Shown here: positions 1-9,884 of the stretch, in pieces
Numbering within the stretch: the first letter of the stretch is position 1
Layout: every line of letters starts with the position of its first letter
Assembly: GCF_008802355.1 (NCBI RefSeq)
Contig: NZ_VZRA01000002.1
Span: 127,709 to 191,708 of the forward strand
Reading direction: 5' to 3'
Origin: Oryzomonas sagensis
Lineage (GTDB): Bacteria; Desulfobacterota; Desulfuromonadia; Geobacterales; Pseudopelobacteraceae
DNA length: 64,000 bases
Position numbers and translations under genes: made by a program
Notes under the pieces: generated by a model
Databases searched by the model: none
What the model saw: only the letters and a program-made list of their open reading frames with translations
Told to the model about the DNA's origin: nothing

Positions 1-29
1 TGCTCCGTATAAAGGATTGATGGTATGGG

Positions 30-1505
30 TCAGCGGTCGCTTTGCCGGGCGGCGGCAAAATGATTCACCGGGCTATGCCCCTTGCCCAGGGGGTGGGCCA
101 GGCGGATGGCGGCGGAGATGAACTCCTTGGCCTTTTCCACGGCGCTTCTGAGCGGCTCCCCTTGGGCGAGGAAGGCGGCGATGGCCGAGGCGTAGGTGCA
201 GCCGGTGCCGTGGGTGTTGCTGGTGAAGACCCGTTCCGCCGCATATTCCCGGCATTCGTAGCCGTCGAAGAGGATATCCATGGATTGACGGCCGGCCAGA
301 TGTCCCCCCTTGAGCAGAACGTTGGCCGGGCCCAGGGCGTGCAGGTCGCGGGCGGCCTGTTCCATATCCGCCTCGCAGCGGATCGCTCTCCCCAGCAGGC
401 GCTCGGCCTCGGGGATGTTGGGGGTCAGCAGGTAGGCCTGGGGCAGCAACTGTTCCAGCAGGATGCGGAGCGAGTCCCGATCCAGCAGGGTCGTGCCCCC
501 CTTGGATACCATGACCGGGTCGATGACCAGCGGGATATACCCGGTGCGCTCCGCCAGCAGTTCGGCCAAGGCCGAGACGATGGCCGAGGTGTGCAGCATG
601 CCGGTCTTGATGACGTCCACCGGGATATCGGCCAGCACGGTCGTGATCTGATCCACCACAAAGGAAGGGGGGAGGCCGTGGATGGCCGAAACCTCCCTGG
701 TATTCTGGGCGGTCAGGGCGGTCAGGGCGCTGGCGGCGTAGCTCCCCAGCAGGGTAATGGTCTTGATGTCGGCCTGGATGCCGGCTCCGCCCCCCGAGTC
801 GCTGCCGGCCACGGTCAGGACCGAGCCGCGCGGGTAGGGGCAGGTGCGGTTGAAGAGCAGTTTCAGCTCGGCGGCGGCGATGTCGGGACGGGGACTGGAC
901 AGGACCGACGAGATCACCGCCACGGCGTCGGCGCCGGCGTCGATCACCCGGCAGGCGTTGCTGGTGGTGATGCCGCCGATGGCCACCACCGGGAGCTTGA
1001 TGCGGTCGCGGATGGCGCACAGGCCGCTGGTGCCCGGCATGTGGGTGATGACCTTGCTGTCGGTCGGGTACATGGCACCGAAACCGATATAATCGGCCCC
1101 CTCCTGTTCGGCCTGGAGGGCCTCGTCCAGGTTATGGGTCGATTTGCCGACGATCTTGCCCGGGCCGAGCAGCTCCCGTGCCTCGGCAATGCCGCCGTCG
1201 TCCTGGCCCAGGTGGACGCCGTCCGCATCCAGTTCCCTGGCCAGCCGAATGTCGTCATTGACGATGAAGGTCACCCCGAAGCGCTTGCAGAGCTGCTTCA
1301 GCTCGCGCCCCTCCTCCAGGCGGGTCTCGTGGCTTTTCTCCTTGGCGCGGTACTGCAGCACCGCCACACCGCCACGCAGGGCGATCCGCACCCGTTCCAC
1401 CAGATTGTCATCCTGGTCGGTGATCAGATACACGCCCCCAACCGGCGGAAATACCTGCGCCGTATTGTTGATGACGAGACGAAACCGTTTGCTGCAGTCG
1501 TCCAT
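30..1505 (-). CDS. thiED: Fused thiamine-phosphate synthase / HMP-phosphate kinase (ThiE-ThiD)
   Basis: A 491-residue two-domain enzyme of thiamine biosynthesis. Residues about 1-215 are a ThiE TIM barrel that joins HMP-PP to thiazole phosphate (motifs VYLITD, QYRAKEK, HLGQDD, GGITTSN). Residues about 225-490 are a ThiD ribokinase-fold HMP/HMP-P kinase (LTVAGSDSGGGAGIQADIK, DPVMVSKGG, and NTHGTGCTYA near the C-terminus with the catalytic-loop GTGC). The ATG at 1505 is preceded by GAGGGAT at suitable spacing; the open frame runs further upstream but only through the riboswitch leader. Fusing the two enzymes puts HMP phosphorylation and condensation in one polypeptide. Expression is almost certainly controlled by the TPP riboswitch and terminator upstream. 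The gene stops at the left edge of the window, so downstream operon partners are not visible. Confidence 0.93.
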   Translation of the reverse strand: MDDCSKRFRLVINNTAQVFPPVGGVYLITDQDDNLVERVRIALRGGVAVLQYRAKEKSHETRLEEGRELKQLCKRFGVTFIVNDDIRLARELDADGVHLGQDDGGIAEARELLGPGKIVGKSTHNLDEALQAEQEGADYIGFGAMYPTDSKVITHMPGTSGLCAIRDRIKLPVVAIGGITTSNACRVIDAGADAVAVISSVLSSPRPDIAAAELKLLFNRTCPYPRGSVLTVAGSDSGGGAGIQADIKTITLLGSYAASALTALTAQNTREVSAIHGLPPSFVVDQITTVLADIPVDVIKTGMLHTSAIVSALAELLAERTGYIPLVIDPVMVSKGGTTLLDRDSLRILLEQLLPQAYLLTPNIPEAERLLGRAIRCEADMEQAARDLHALGPANVLLKGGHLAGRQSMDILFDGYECREYAAERVFTSNTHGTGCTYASAIAAFLAQGEPLRSAVEKAKEFISAAIRLAHPLGKGHSPVNHFAAARQSDR

Positions 1506-1523
1506 GGCATATCCCTCGTGGTA

Positions 1524-1556
1524 ATAAAAAAGCCGCACTGTTGTGATACAGGCGGC
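1524..1556 (-). terminator. Intrinsic terminator of the TPP riboswitch expression platform
   Basis: Read on the minus strand, GCCGC and GCGGC arms (extended by a CTGT/ACAG inner helix) close a small loop and are followed at once by TTTTTT, ending about 20 nt before the thiED start. Its place between aptamer and start codon indicates premature transcription termination when TPP is bound. Confidence 0.8.
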
Positions 1557-1587
1557 CGGGTTCATGGATAAGATGAACAGTCGTGCA

Positions 1588-1682
1588 AGCCGCTTTCCTA
1601 CGCCGGAATTAACCGGATCAGGTTCAAAGGGTCTGATTCCAAAAGGAATCATCTCAGCTCTTGCGAACTCCCCCAGGGCCTT
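1588..1682 (-). promoter_or_regulatory. TPP (THI-box) riboswitch aptamer
   Basis: On the minus strand the leader shows the conserved THI-box blocks in order: a GGGGAGTTC start, GCTGAGATG, ACCCTTTGAACCTGATC, then CGGTTAATTCCGGCGTAGGAAA. This matches the established TPP-binding aptamer. It lies upstream of thiED, and an intrinsic terminator follows at 1556-1524, so the likely mechanism is TPP-induced transcription termination. Confidence 0.94.
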
Positions 1683-1694
1683 GTAATTGTGTCT

Positions 1695-1723
1695 ACGGTA
1701 CTGGATTTAACCGTTCCTGTCAA
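1695..1723 (-). promoter_or_regulatory. Sigma-70 promoter for the thiED leader
   Basis: On the minus strand TTGACA (1723-1718) is followed after 17 nt by TACCGT (1700-1695). The predicted start falls a few bases before the riboswitch aptamer. The -35 is perfect and the -10 is weak (3/6). Confidence 0.6.
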
Positions 1724-1786
1724 TCCCAATGACAGCAGCGGCAGGCTGGAGGCGGTGTGGCGGCTATCGGAAACGATTTCGTTTCC

Positions 1787-1888
1787 CTACGTTAGGGCAT
1801 CGATGGTGACCTTCACCTTGCCGGTCAGCGTGACGGTGCTCTTGGATGTACAGTCATCTATGTAACCGTAAGATATACCTGGAAAATT
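1787..1888 (-). pseudogene. Possible C-terminal remnant of a lost gene
   Basis: In the 370-bp gap between the thiED leader and alr, one minus-strand frame stays open for 33 codons after an in-frame TAA and ends ...KVKVTIDALT then TAG. The last 24 codons have GC-rich third positions like real genes here, whereas the DNA just upstream is AT-rich. There is no start codon or ribosome-binding site. It could be the tail of a deleted gene or chance. The rest of the gap (1890-2077) shows no gene. Confidence 0.25.
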
Positions 1889-2077
1889 TTAAATCAAGTT
1901 ATATTTGTTTTTATGATCTGCCGTGCCCGTCCGGCTTGTAACGACAGCGACAGCGCCGGTAGCCGGCACGGCCCCGGAAACGGCGGCCCCCTTTCGCTTT
2001 ACAGCCAGGGCCGGACGTGGTAATAACCCCTTCTAAAGACATTGTCTTGCCTTTGATTCCGAAAACCAAGGAGTGTC

Positions 2078-3217
2078 ATGGTCGTGTACGACAGCCGTCC
2101 CACATTCGCCGAGATCGATCTCGACGCACTGCGCCATAATTTTGAGCTTATCCGCGCTTCCATTCCCCGCCGGACCGAGATGCTGGCGGTGGTCAAGGCC
2201 GACGCTTACGGCCACGGCTTCATGGACATCAGTCGCGAACTGGAGGCGCTGGGGGTGAACGCCTTCGGCGTCGCCTTCCTGGCCGAGGGCATTCAACTGC
2301 GCAAGAGCGGCATCGACAAGCCGATCCTGCTGTTGGGCGGGGTGTATCCGGGCCAGGAGCGCAAATGCATCGGCTACAACATCTCCACCGCCCTCTTCAC
2401 CCTAGAGCAGGCCCAGGCACTTAACCTAGCCGCCGGCAAGCTCTTTCGCAAGGCCCAGGTCCATCTCAAGATCGACACCGGCATGGGGCGCCTGGGCATC
2501 ACCTACGCCGAGGCCCCCGCGTTCCTGAGCGAATTGAAGAAGCTGCCCAACATCACCCTGGAGGGGATCGTCTCCCACTTCGCCAGCGCCGATGAACTGG
2601 ACGAATCGGGCCAGCATTTCACCCGCATCCAGGCCGAGCGGTTCTCCTGGGTGGTCGCCGAGGCCCGCAAGGCCGGCTTCTCCCCGCGCTATATCCACAT
2701 CGCCAACAGCGCTGCGGCCCTGCTCCGGGACAACGCCGGCTGCAACCTGGTCCGTCCCGGCATCGTGCTCTACGGCGCCATCCCTTCGCCCGATTTTCAA
2801 GGGAAGCTGGACCTCAAGCCGGTCATGCGCCTGAAAAGCAGCATCGCCATGCTGAAATGGGTGGAGCCGGGCACCACCATCAGCTATGCCCGCCGCTTCA
2901 CCGCCGCCGAGCGGACCCTGATCGCCAGCGTGCCGGTGGGGTATGCCGACGGTTACCCCCGCACCCTCACCAACCGGGGGGAGGCGTTGATCCGGGGCCA
3001 ACGGGCGCGGGTGGCCGGGACGGTCTGCATGGACTGGATCATGCTGGATGTGACCCATATCCCCGGCGTGGCCGTGGGGGACGAGGTGGTGCTGATGGGG
3101 ACGGACGGGGCGGGGAACTGCATCCACGCCGAGGAGTTGGCCACCCTGGCCGGTACCATCCCTTACGAGATCTTCTGCGGCATCAGCAAACGGGTGCCCA
3201 GGATTTACCTGAAATGA
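2078..3217 (+). CDS. alr: Alanine racemase
   Basis: A 379-residue PLP enzyme that interconverts L- and D-alanine for peptidoglycan. The PLP lysine lies in [10 protein letters not shown] near residue 40. The second-domain catalytic tyrosine region ISYARRF, and [10 protein letters not shown] and [10 protein letters not shown] in the C-terminal beta domain, are all present. Length is typical of the family. The ATG follows AAGGAG (2070-2075) at good spacing. It is followed by a dispersed repeat and then selD on the same strand; no functional link to selD is obvious. Confidence 0.95.
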   Translation: MVVYDSRPTFAEIDLDALRHNFELIRASIPRRTEMLAVVKADAYGHGFMDISRELEALGVNAFGVAFLAEGIQLRKSGIDKPILLLGGVYPGQERKCIGYNISTALFTLEQAQALNLAAGKLFRKAQVHLKIDTGMGRLGITYAEAPAFLSELKKLPNITLEGIVSHFASADELDESGQHFTRIQAERFSWVVAEARKAGFSPRYIHIANSAAALLRDNAGCNLVRPGIVLYGAIPSPDFQGKLDLKPVMRLKSSIAMLKWVEPGTTISYARRFTAAERTLIASVPVGYADGYPRTLTNRGEALIRGQRARVAGTVCMDWIMLDVTHIPGVAVGDEVVLMGTDGAGNCIHAEELATLAGTIPYEIFCGISKRVPRIYLK

Positions 3218-3222
3218 TTTAG

Positions 3223-3271
3223 CTGGGACCCATAGGTCCTATAAGACTTATAGGCCCCATAGGACCGATAG
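3223..3271. repeat. Dispersed CCCATAAG/CTTATAGG-type repeat, copy 1
   Basis: This short AT/GC-mixed intergenic stretch is built from units such as CCCATAGG, CCTATAAG and CTTATAGG, with a perfect palindrome CCTATAAG-A-CTTATAGG at 3238-3254. The same units recur at about 8733, 48686 and 52247, always between genes. Confidence 0.75.
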
Positions 3272-3289
3272 CACAAACAAAGGAAAGTT

Positions 3290-4318
3290 ATGATCAAACT
3301 GACGCAGCTGGTAAAAGCCGCCGGTTGAGCCGCGAAACTGGGCCCTGCGGGCCTGGCGAAAGCCCTGGACGGGCTTTGGGATTACCGCGACGAAAACCTG
3401 CTTGTAGGTCCCGAGACCTCCGACGACGCCGGGGTCTACAGGATTGCGCCGGAGTGCGCCCTGGTGGAGACGGCCGATATCATCACCCCTCCCGTGGACG
3501 ATCCCTTCACCTTCGGCCGCGTCGCCGCCACCAACGCCATTTCCGATGTCTATGCCATGGGCGCCCGCCCCGTGACCGCCATGAACCTGGTGTTCTTTCC
3601 CGCCTGCTCCCTGCCGGGGGAGGTTCTGGGTGAAATCCTGGCCGGGGGGAACAGCGTGCTGAAAGAGTCCGGGGTTTGCCTGGTGGGGGGGCATACGGTG
3701 GAGGACGACGAGTTGAAGTACGGCCTCTCCGTGACCGGCCTGGTGGATCCCGCCGCCATCATCCGCAACTCCACCGCCCGGCCGGGGGACCTGCTGCTCC
3801 TGACCAAGCCCTTGGGCAGCGGCATCATCGCCACCGCCGTGAAGGGGGAAATGGCCCCGGAGGGGGCGGTGACCGCGGCCGCCGCCTGGATGGCCACCTC
3901 CAACCGGGCGGCCGCCGAACTGATGCGGGAATGCCGCGCCTCCGCCGCCACCGACGTGACCGGCTTCGGCCTGATCGGCCATTGCAGCGAGATGGCCCGC
4001 GGGGCCGGGGTGACGATCCGCCTGGGGCTCGACGCCATCCCGCTCATGTCCGGCGTGACCGGTTTGGCTGGCGACGGCATGGTGCCGGCCGGCTGCTACC
4101 GCAACCGGGACCACTACGCTCCCCTGGTGAGCGGGCGGGACTCCCGCGACGAAGCGCTGCTGCCGCTCTTCGACCCCCAGACCTCCGGCGGGCTCCTCAT
4201 TGCCCTGAGCCCGGCGGATGCGGAACGCTTCCTGGCCCAAGCCGGGGAGCGCGGCATCTTTGCCCGCCAGGTCGGCCTGGTGCTCCCCCCGCAAGCCCAT
4301 CCCATCGAGATAGTCTGA
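3290..4318 (+). CDS. selD: Selenophosphate synthase, selenocysteine-containing
   Basis: A 342-residue SelD that makes selenophosphate from selenide and ATP. The ATG at 3290 follows AAAGGAAAG. Codon 13 (3326-3328) is an in-frame UGA in the context LVKAAG-Sec-AAKLGP, exactly where SelD proteins carry the active-site Cys or Sec. After it the frame is open to 4318 with family motifs: [49 protein letters not shown] and [15 protein letters not shown]-like hairpin begins 9 nt after the UGA. Standard gene callers would start the gene at 3464 and lose the catalytic N-terminus. The stop codon overlaps the next start (TGATG), which points to translational coupling with the ASKHA ATPase. Confidence 0.95.
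3338..3356 (+). promoter_or_regulatory. Bacterial SECIS-like hairpin in selD
   Basis: CTGGGCCC pairs with GGGCCTGG around a TGC loop: five G-C pairs plus closing G-U, U-G and C-G pairs. It begins 9 nt after the UGA; the strong minihelix begins about 11 nt after it, the spacing known for bacterial SECIS elements bound by SelB. Its role is inferred from position and structure. Confidence 0.7.
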
Positions 4319-5559
4319 TGCCCGGCTACGCCCTTGCCATGGACCTGGGGACCACCACCCTGGCCGCTTCGCTCATGGACCGCGCCACCGGCCAACGGCT
4401 GGCCATGACCGGCGGCATGAATCCCCAACGCCGGTTCGGGGCCGACGTGGTGTCGCGCCTGGCAGCCGCGGTTCACTCCGAAGAGGCATTGCAGGAGATG
4501 GCTCGCCTGATCCGCACCGAACTGCTGCGTCTGGCCCATGATCTGTGCGCGGAGAGCTGTGTCCCGTGGGGCGAGGTGAAACAGGTCGCCATTGCCGGGA
4601 ACCCGGCCATGCAGCACCTGCTGCTGAAGCTGCCGGTGAAGACCCTGGCCTTTCCCCCCTACCGCCCCCTGTTCACCGGCGGCAAACGGGTGACGGCAGG
4701 GGAGTTGGAGTGGGACGGCGCGGCCCCGGTCTATCTGTTCCCCATGCCGGGCGGGTTCGTGGGGGGGGACACGGTTGCCTTCCTCTACGGCGCCCGACCG
4801 GGAGAGGCCGCCCTCTGCCTGGACATGGGCACCAACGGCGAGATGGCCCTGACCGCGGGCGCAACCATCTGGGCCACCTCGGCCGCGGCCGGACCGGCCT
4901 TCGAGGGGGGCAACCTCTCCTGCGGCATGGCCGCCCTGCCGGGTGCCATCACCTCCATCCGCATCGAAGGGGAACGGGTCAAGATCGCCACCCTGGGCAA
5001 CCGGGAGCCGGTGGGCATCTGCGGCTCGGCCGCCATCGAACTGGTCACGGAGCTTTTGGCCTGCGGGGTTCTGGAAGCGGGGGGGAGGCTGCGCACCAGC
5101 GCCGAGATCCCCTCGAACCTGGGACAGCGGGTGATCGAACAGGAGGGGGAGAGCGCCTTTGTGATCCACCGGGACGCCCGGGGGCTGTTGCTCCTCACCC
5201 AGCGGGACATCCGCCAGATCCAGTTGGCGAAGGGGGCCATCCGGGCCGGCATGGAGGTGCTGGCCGAGCGTTCCGGTATACCTTTCCCGGGCCTGAAGGA
5301 GGTGCTCCTGACCGGTTCCTTCGGTGCCGTTTTGCGCCCCTTGTGGCTTAAAACCATTGGAATTTTCGACGCAGGCATGGTACAAATTTCACAGTTTACC
5401 CCCGAAGGGGCGCTGGCCGGTGTCGAACGTGCCCTGGCGGAGCATGACGACTTCGCGTCCGTGGAACGGCTCGGCATGCGGTTCCGGGTGGTGCCGCTCT
5501 CGGGTACGCCGCTGTTCGAGACCATGTTCATGAAACATATGGACTTCCCGCAACCGTAA
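4318..5559 (+). CDS. RACo-like ASKHA-domain ATPase (DUF4445), without a ferredoxin domain
   Basis: A 413-residue protein. The N-terminal phosphate-binding loop AMDLGTTTLAA, the AIAGNPAMQHLLL block, the second phosphate loop CLDMGTNGEMAL, TSAAAGPAFEGGNLSCGM and PVGICGSAAIELV identify the ASKHA/DUF4445 module of corrinoid-activating RACo and RamA proteins, which use ATP to drive reduction of Co(II) corrinoids. Those proteins also carry an iron-sulfur domain; here the protein starts directly at the ATPase and no iron-sulfur cysteine cluster is visible. The start codon overlaps the selD stop (TGATG). The substrate is unknown. Activation of a corrinoid protein with a separate ferredoxin partner, or a role tied to selenium metabolism, are both inference. 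Confidence 0.8.
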   Translation: MPGYALAMDLGTTTLAASLMDRATGQRLAMTGGMNPQRRFGADVVSRLAAAVHSEEALQEMARLIRTELLRLAHDLCAESCVPWGEVKQVAIAGNPAMQHLLLKLPVKTLAFPPYRPLFTGGKRVTAGELEWDGAAPVYLFPMPGGFVGGDTVAFLYGARPGEAALCLDMGTNGEMALTAGATIWATSAAAGPAFEGGNLSCGMAALPGAITSIRIEGERVKIATLGNREPVGICGSAAIELVTELLACGVLEAGGRLRTSAEIPSNLGQRVIEQEGESAFVIHRDARGLLLLTQRDIRQIQLAKGAIRAGMEVLAERSGIPFPGLKEVLLTGSFGAVLRPLWLKTIGIFDAGMVQISQFTPEGALAGVERALAEHDDFASVERLGMRFRVVPLSGTPLFETMFMKHMDFPQP

Positions 5560-5585
5560 GCACAAACAAGATAAAACCTTAGATT

Positions 5586-5677
5586 CCGCCACAGAGACGC
5601 AGAGACTCGGAGAAAACCTAGATTTTTGTCCTGGACCGTTTTGGCTTTTGACGTTCCCCGTGGCTCTGTGGCAGATG
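5586..5677. repeat. Dispersed CACAGAGAC-type inverted repeat, copy 1
   Basis: The left arm CCGCCACAGAGACGCAGAGA is mirrored on the right by CGTGGCTCTGTGGCAGATG, giving an imperfect palindrome in the gap before purH. Related copies lie at 30911-31029 and 38941-39070. Confidence 0.75.
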
Positions 5678-5733
5678 TGAGATGTTTCGGTTTTCCGGTT
5701 ATCAACTTATTAGATAGAGAAGGAGCAGGTACC

Positions 5734-7290
<1,557 letters not shown>

Positions 7291-7298
7291 ATCGCCCA

Positions 7299-7400
7299 CT
7301 TTTCCGCGATCTCGGCGTCAGATTTCACGAATACTTGTGCGACGTACCTCTCGGTACGTCTCCGCGCATTCGCTTATCTTCCTTGACCTCGCGAAAAATT
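7299..7400. repeat. Long imperfect palindrome between purH and purD
   Basis: The two halves, TTTTCCGCGATCTCGGCGTC and (reversed) TTTTTCGCGAGGTCAAGGAA, fold back on a perfect core ACGTACC-TCTC-GGTACGT at about 7334-7351. The whole gap is one potential stem of about 45 bp with bulges. It looks like a small non-coding mobile or structural repeat, not a gene. Confidence 0.65.
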
Positions 7401-7449
7401 GGACGATCTATTCAGCACTGAGCATGTATAAATTGTAAGGAGTGAATCC

Positions 7450-8724
7450 ATGAAAGTTTTGGTGGTTGGCGGCGGGGGCAGGGAGCATGCGCTGGTGTGG
7501 AAGATCGCCCAGTCGCCGCTGGTGACGAAGGTGTTCTGCGCCCCCGGCAATCCGGGGATCGGCGCGTTGGCCGAGAATCTCCCCATCCGGGTGGACGAAC
7601 TGGACAAGCTGCTCGCCTTTGCCCGGAGCGAGGGGATCGGCCTCACGGTAGTGGGGCCGGAACAACCGCTCTCCCTGGGTATCGTGGATCTGTTCGAGGA
7701 ACATGGCCTCAAGGTCTTCGGCCCCCGGAAGAACGCCGCCATCATCGAGGCCAGCAAGGCGTTCTCCAAGGATCTGATGCAGAAATACGGCGTCCCGACG
7801 GCGGCCTACGGTGTCTTTACCGAGGCCGGTCCGGCCGAGGCGTTCATCGACCGGACCGGGGTGCCGATCGTGGTCAAGGCAGACGGTCTGGCCGCCGGCA
7901 AGGGGGTCATCATCGCCCAGACCCGTGACGAGGCGGTGGAGGCCGTGAAGGATATGTTGAGCGGCAACGCCTTCGGCAGCGCCGGCGCCCGGGTGGTGAT
8001 CGAGGAATTCCTCACCGGGGAGGAGGCCTCCTTCCTGGCGATCACCGACGGCACGAACATCATCCCCCTGGCCAGCGCCCAGGACCACAAGGCGGTCTTC
8101 GACGGCGACAAGGGCCCCAATACCGGGGGCATGGGCGCCTATTCCCCCGCGCCGGTGGTGACCCGGGCCGTGCACGACACGGCCATGGCCGAGGTGCTCC
8201 GCCGGACGGTGGACGGCATGGCCGCCGAGGGACGCCCCTATCGCGGCGTGCTGTACGCGGGGTTGATGGTGAAGGACGGTCGGGTCAAGACCCTGGAGTT
8301 CAACGCCCGTTTCGGGGACCCGGAGTGCCAGCCGCTCCTGATGCGCATGAAGTCCGACATCGTGCCGGTCCTGATGGCCGTGGCCGAAGGGGATCTGGCG
8401 GGACGCTCCATCGAATGGCACGACAAGGCGGCGGTCTGCGTGGTCATGGCCAGCGAGGGGTATCCGGGGGACTACCGCAAGGGGGACGCGATCAGCGGTC
8501 TGGACAAGGCGGCCGAGTTGGACGACGTATTCGTCTTCCATGCCGGCACCGCAGCCAAGGACGGCGCGTGCGTCACCAGCGGCGGCCGGGTCCTGGGGGT
8601 CACCGCCCTGGGGGCAACGGTGCAGCAGGCCATTGAACGGGCCTACCAGGGGGTTGGACGGATCACCTGGCAGGGGGTGCAGTACCGCACCGACATCGGG
8701 AAAAAGGCGCTCAACCGCGGATGA
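7450..8724 (+). CDS. purD: Phosphoribosylamine-glycine ligase (GAR synthetase)
   Basis: A 424-residue ATP-grasp ligase that joins phosphoribosylamine and glycine in purine synthesis. It opens with KVLVVGGGGREHALVWKI, carries VVGPEQPL and the ATP-grasp core VVKADGLAAGKGVIIA, and contains NTGGMGAYSPAPVV and EFNARFGDPECQPLL near the metal site. Length is standard. The ATG follows AAGGAGTGAATCC. Neighbours are purH upstream and purE downstream. Confidence 0.96.
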   Translation: MKVLVVGGGGREHALVWKIAQSPLVTKVFCAPGNPGIGALAENLPIRVDELDKLLAFARSEGIGLTVVGPEQPLSLGIVDLFEEHGLKVFGPRKNAAIIEASKAFSKDLMQKYGVPTAAYGVFTEAGPAEAFIDRTGVPIVVKADGLAAGKGVIIAQTRDEAVEAVKDMLSGNAFGSAGARVVIEEFLTGEEASFLAITDGTNIIPLASAQDHKAVFDGDKGPNTGGMGAYSPAPVVTRAVHDTAMAEVLRRTVDGMAAEGRPYRGVLYAGLMVKDGRVKTLEFNARFGDPECQPLLMRMKSDIVPVLMAVAEGDLAGRSIEWHDKAAVCVVMASEGYPGDYRKGDAISGLDKAAELDDVFVFHAGTAAKDGACVTSGGRVLGVTALGATVQQAIERAYQGVGRITWQGVQYRTDIGKKALNRG

Positions 8725-8732
8725 ATCATAGA

Positions 8733-8788
8733 ACCTATAGGTCGTATAAGACGTATAAGTCCCATAGGCCCCATAAATCCTATGGGGT
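8733..8788. repeat. Dispersed CCCATAAG-type repeat, copy 2
   Basis: Tandem units CCTATAGG, TCGTATAAG, ACGTATAAG, TCCCATAGG, CCCCATAAAT and CCTATGGGG fill the gap between purD and purE. Same family as 3223-3271, 48686-48726 and 52247-52333. Confidence 0.75.
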
Positions 8789-8818
8789 AAAGCATTTATT
8801 GGATTCTGGAGGAATATA

Positions 8819-9331
8819 ATGACAGATTCACCAAAAGTCCTGCTCATCATGGGGAGCGATTCCGACCTGCCGGTCATGCAGGCGGCCGGCGAGGTGCTTC
8901 AGAAATTCGGCATCCCCTATGAGATGCATATCGCCTCGGCCCACCGCTCCCCGGCCAAGGCCATGGCCCTGGCCTCGGAAGCTGCCGGGCGGGGCATCGA
9001 AGCGATCATCGCCGGAGCCGGGATGGCCGCCCACCTGGCCGGGGTCGTGGCCGCCAAGACCATCCTGCCGGTGATCGGCGTGCCCATGCCGGGCGGGGCG
9101 TTGAACGGCGTGGATGCCCTCTACTCCACGGTGCAGATGCCGGGGGGGATTCCGGTGGCCACCATGGCCATCGGCAAGGCCGGGGCCAAGAACGCCGGGC
9201 TGTTCGTCGTCCAGATGCTGGCCCTGAGCGATGTGCGGCTTGCCGGGGCGCTGAAAGAGTACCGCCGCGAGATGGAAGACGAGGTGGAACGCAAGGACGC
9301 CGCCCTGCAGGCGGCGGGCCGGGAGGCGTGA
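8819..9331 (+). CDS. purE: N5-carboxyaminoimidazole ribonucleotide mutase (class I PurE)
   Basis: A 170-residue class I PurE, converting N5-CAIR to CAIR. The nucleotide-binding start [14 protein letters not shown], the catalytic SAHRSP histidine segment, [14 protein letters not shown] and [11 protein letters not shown] are all present. A good ribosome-binding site (GGAGGAA, 8808-8814) precedes the ATG. The C-terminal tail ([18 protein letters not shown]) is a charged helix slightly longer than usual. Class I enzymes normally work with PurK, which is not in this window. Confidence 0.95.
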   Translation: MTDSPKVLLIMGSDSDLPVMQAAGEVLQKFGIPYEMHIASAHRSPAKAMALASEAAGRGIEAIIAGAGMAAHLAGVVAAKTILPVIGVPMPGGALNGVDALYSTVQMPGGIPVATMAIGKAGAKNAGLFVVQMLALSDVRLAGALKEYRREMEDEVERKDAALQAAGREA

Positions 9332-9348
9332 GCCGGAGGGCTTTTTGC

Positions 9349-9378
9349 TTGACATCCTTTTTTGCCATGTAGTAGTTT
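9349..9378 (+). promoter_or_regulatory. Probable promoter of the cytochrome c7 gene
   Basis: TTGACA at 9349-9354 is followed after 18 nt by TAGTTT (9373-9378). The -35 is perfect and the -10 weak. The start would fall about 30 nt before the cytochrome ATG, immediately after purE, so the cytochrome can be transcribed independently. Confidence 0.45.
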
Positions 9379-9415
9379 TAGCGAGTTTTTTACCATTTCC
9401 CCCAGGAGGAATAAA

Positions 9416-9679
9416 ATGAAAAAAGTTGTTGTTGCGCTGTTTGCCTTGGTTGCGTTTGCGGGCACCGCCTTCGCCGCTCCTGAATTCATCGAGATGAAAA
9501 AAGGAGTGAAGTTCCCCCACAAGGCCCACATTGCCGCTGTCGGCAACTGCAAGAAGTGCCACGAAACAAAACCGGGCAAGATCGAAGGCTTCGGCAAGGA
9601 ATGGGCCCATAAGAACTGTAAGGGTTGCCACGCCGAAGGCAAAAAAGGTCCCACGAGCTGCAAAGAGTGCCACAAGTAA
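9416..9679 (+). CDS. Periplasmic triheme cytochrome c7 (PpcA family)
   Basis: An 87-residue precursor with a signal peptide ending TAFA-A and a mature domain of about 67 residues. It has exactly three CXXCH motifs (NCKKCH, NCKGCH, SCKECH) and three more histidines (FPHKAH and EWAH), the six His needed for three bis-His hemes. The blocks VKFPHKAH, PGKIEGFGKE and KKGPTSCKECHK match Geobacter PpcA-E proteins, which shuttle electrons through the periplasm to outer-membrane conduits. The ATG at 9416 follows AGGAGGAATAA. A strong terminator follows, so this is a single-gene unit; the heme-ligation genes resB-ccsA come next. Which Ppc paralogue it corresponds to cannot be decided by eye. Confidence 0.95.
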   Translation: MKKVVVALFALVAFAGTAFAAPEFIEMKKGVKFPHKAHIAAVGNCKKCHETKPGKIEGFGKEWAHKNCKGCHAEGKKGPTSCKECHK

Positions 9680-9712
9680 TCATTCGGATCGTATAGTTTT
9701 AACGTAGCTTTG

Positions 9713-9751
9713 AGAGGGATAACGCTAGCCTGCTGTTATCCCTCTTTTTTT
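9713..9751 (+). terminator. Strong intrinsic terminator after cytochrome c7
   Basis: AGAGGGATAAC (9713-9723) pairs perfectly with GTTATCCCTCT (9735-9745), followed by a run of T. The 11-bp stem closes the monocistronic cytochrome transcript. Confidence 0.92.
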
Positions 9752-9884
9752 ATGGTCAGGGGCGTAAACCGGAACGATTCCGAAAAAAAAGAGTACATTT
9801 TTTATTGTTCTTGCGCTAAAGTTACCTACATCAAGCCTGCCGCCCGGGGCGGCGGGCCGTTGACATCATGATCGGGAGAGACCA

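Noticed and set aside
42-1571. Long plus-strand open frame opposite thiED
   Set aside because: Antisense shadow of a high-GC gene; product is Gly/Gln/Arg-rich with no domain, while the minus strand encodes full ThiE and ThiD motifs.
3676-4317. N-terminal extension of the ASKHA ATPase into selD
   Set aside because: The extension is an Arg/Gly/Pro-rich out-of-frame reading of selD; the real start is ATG 4318 at the selD stop.
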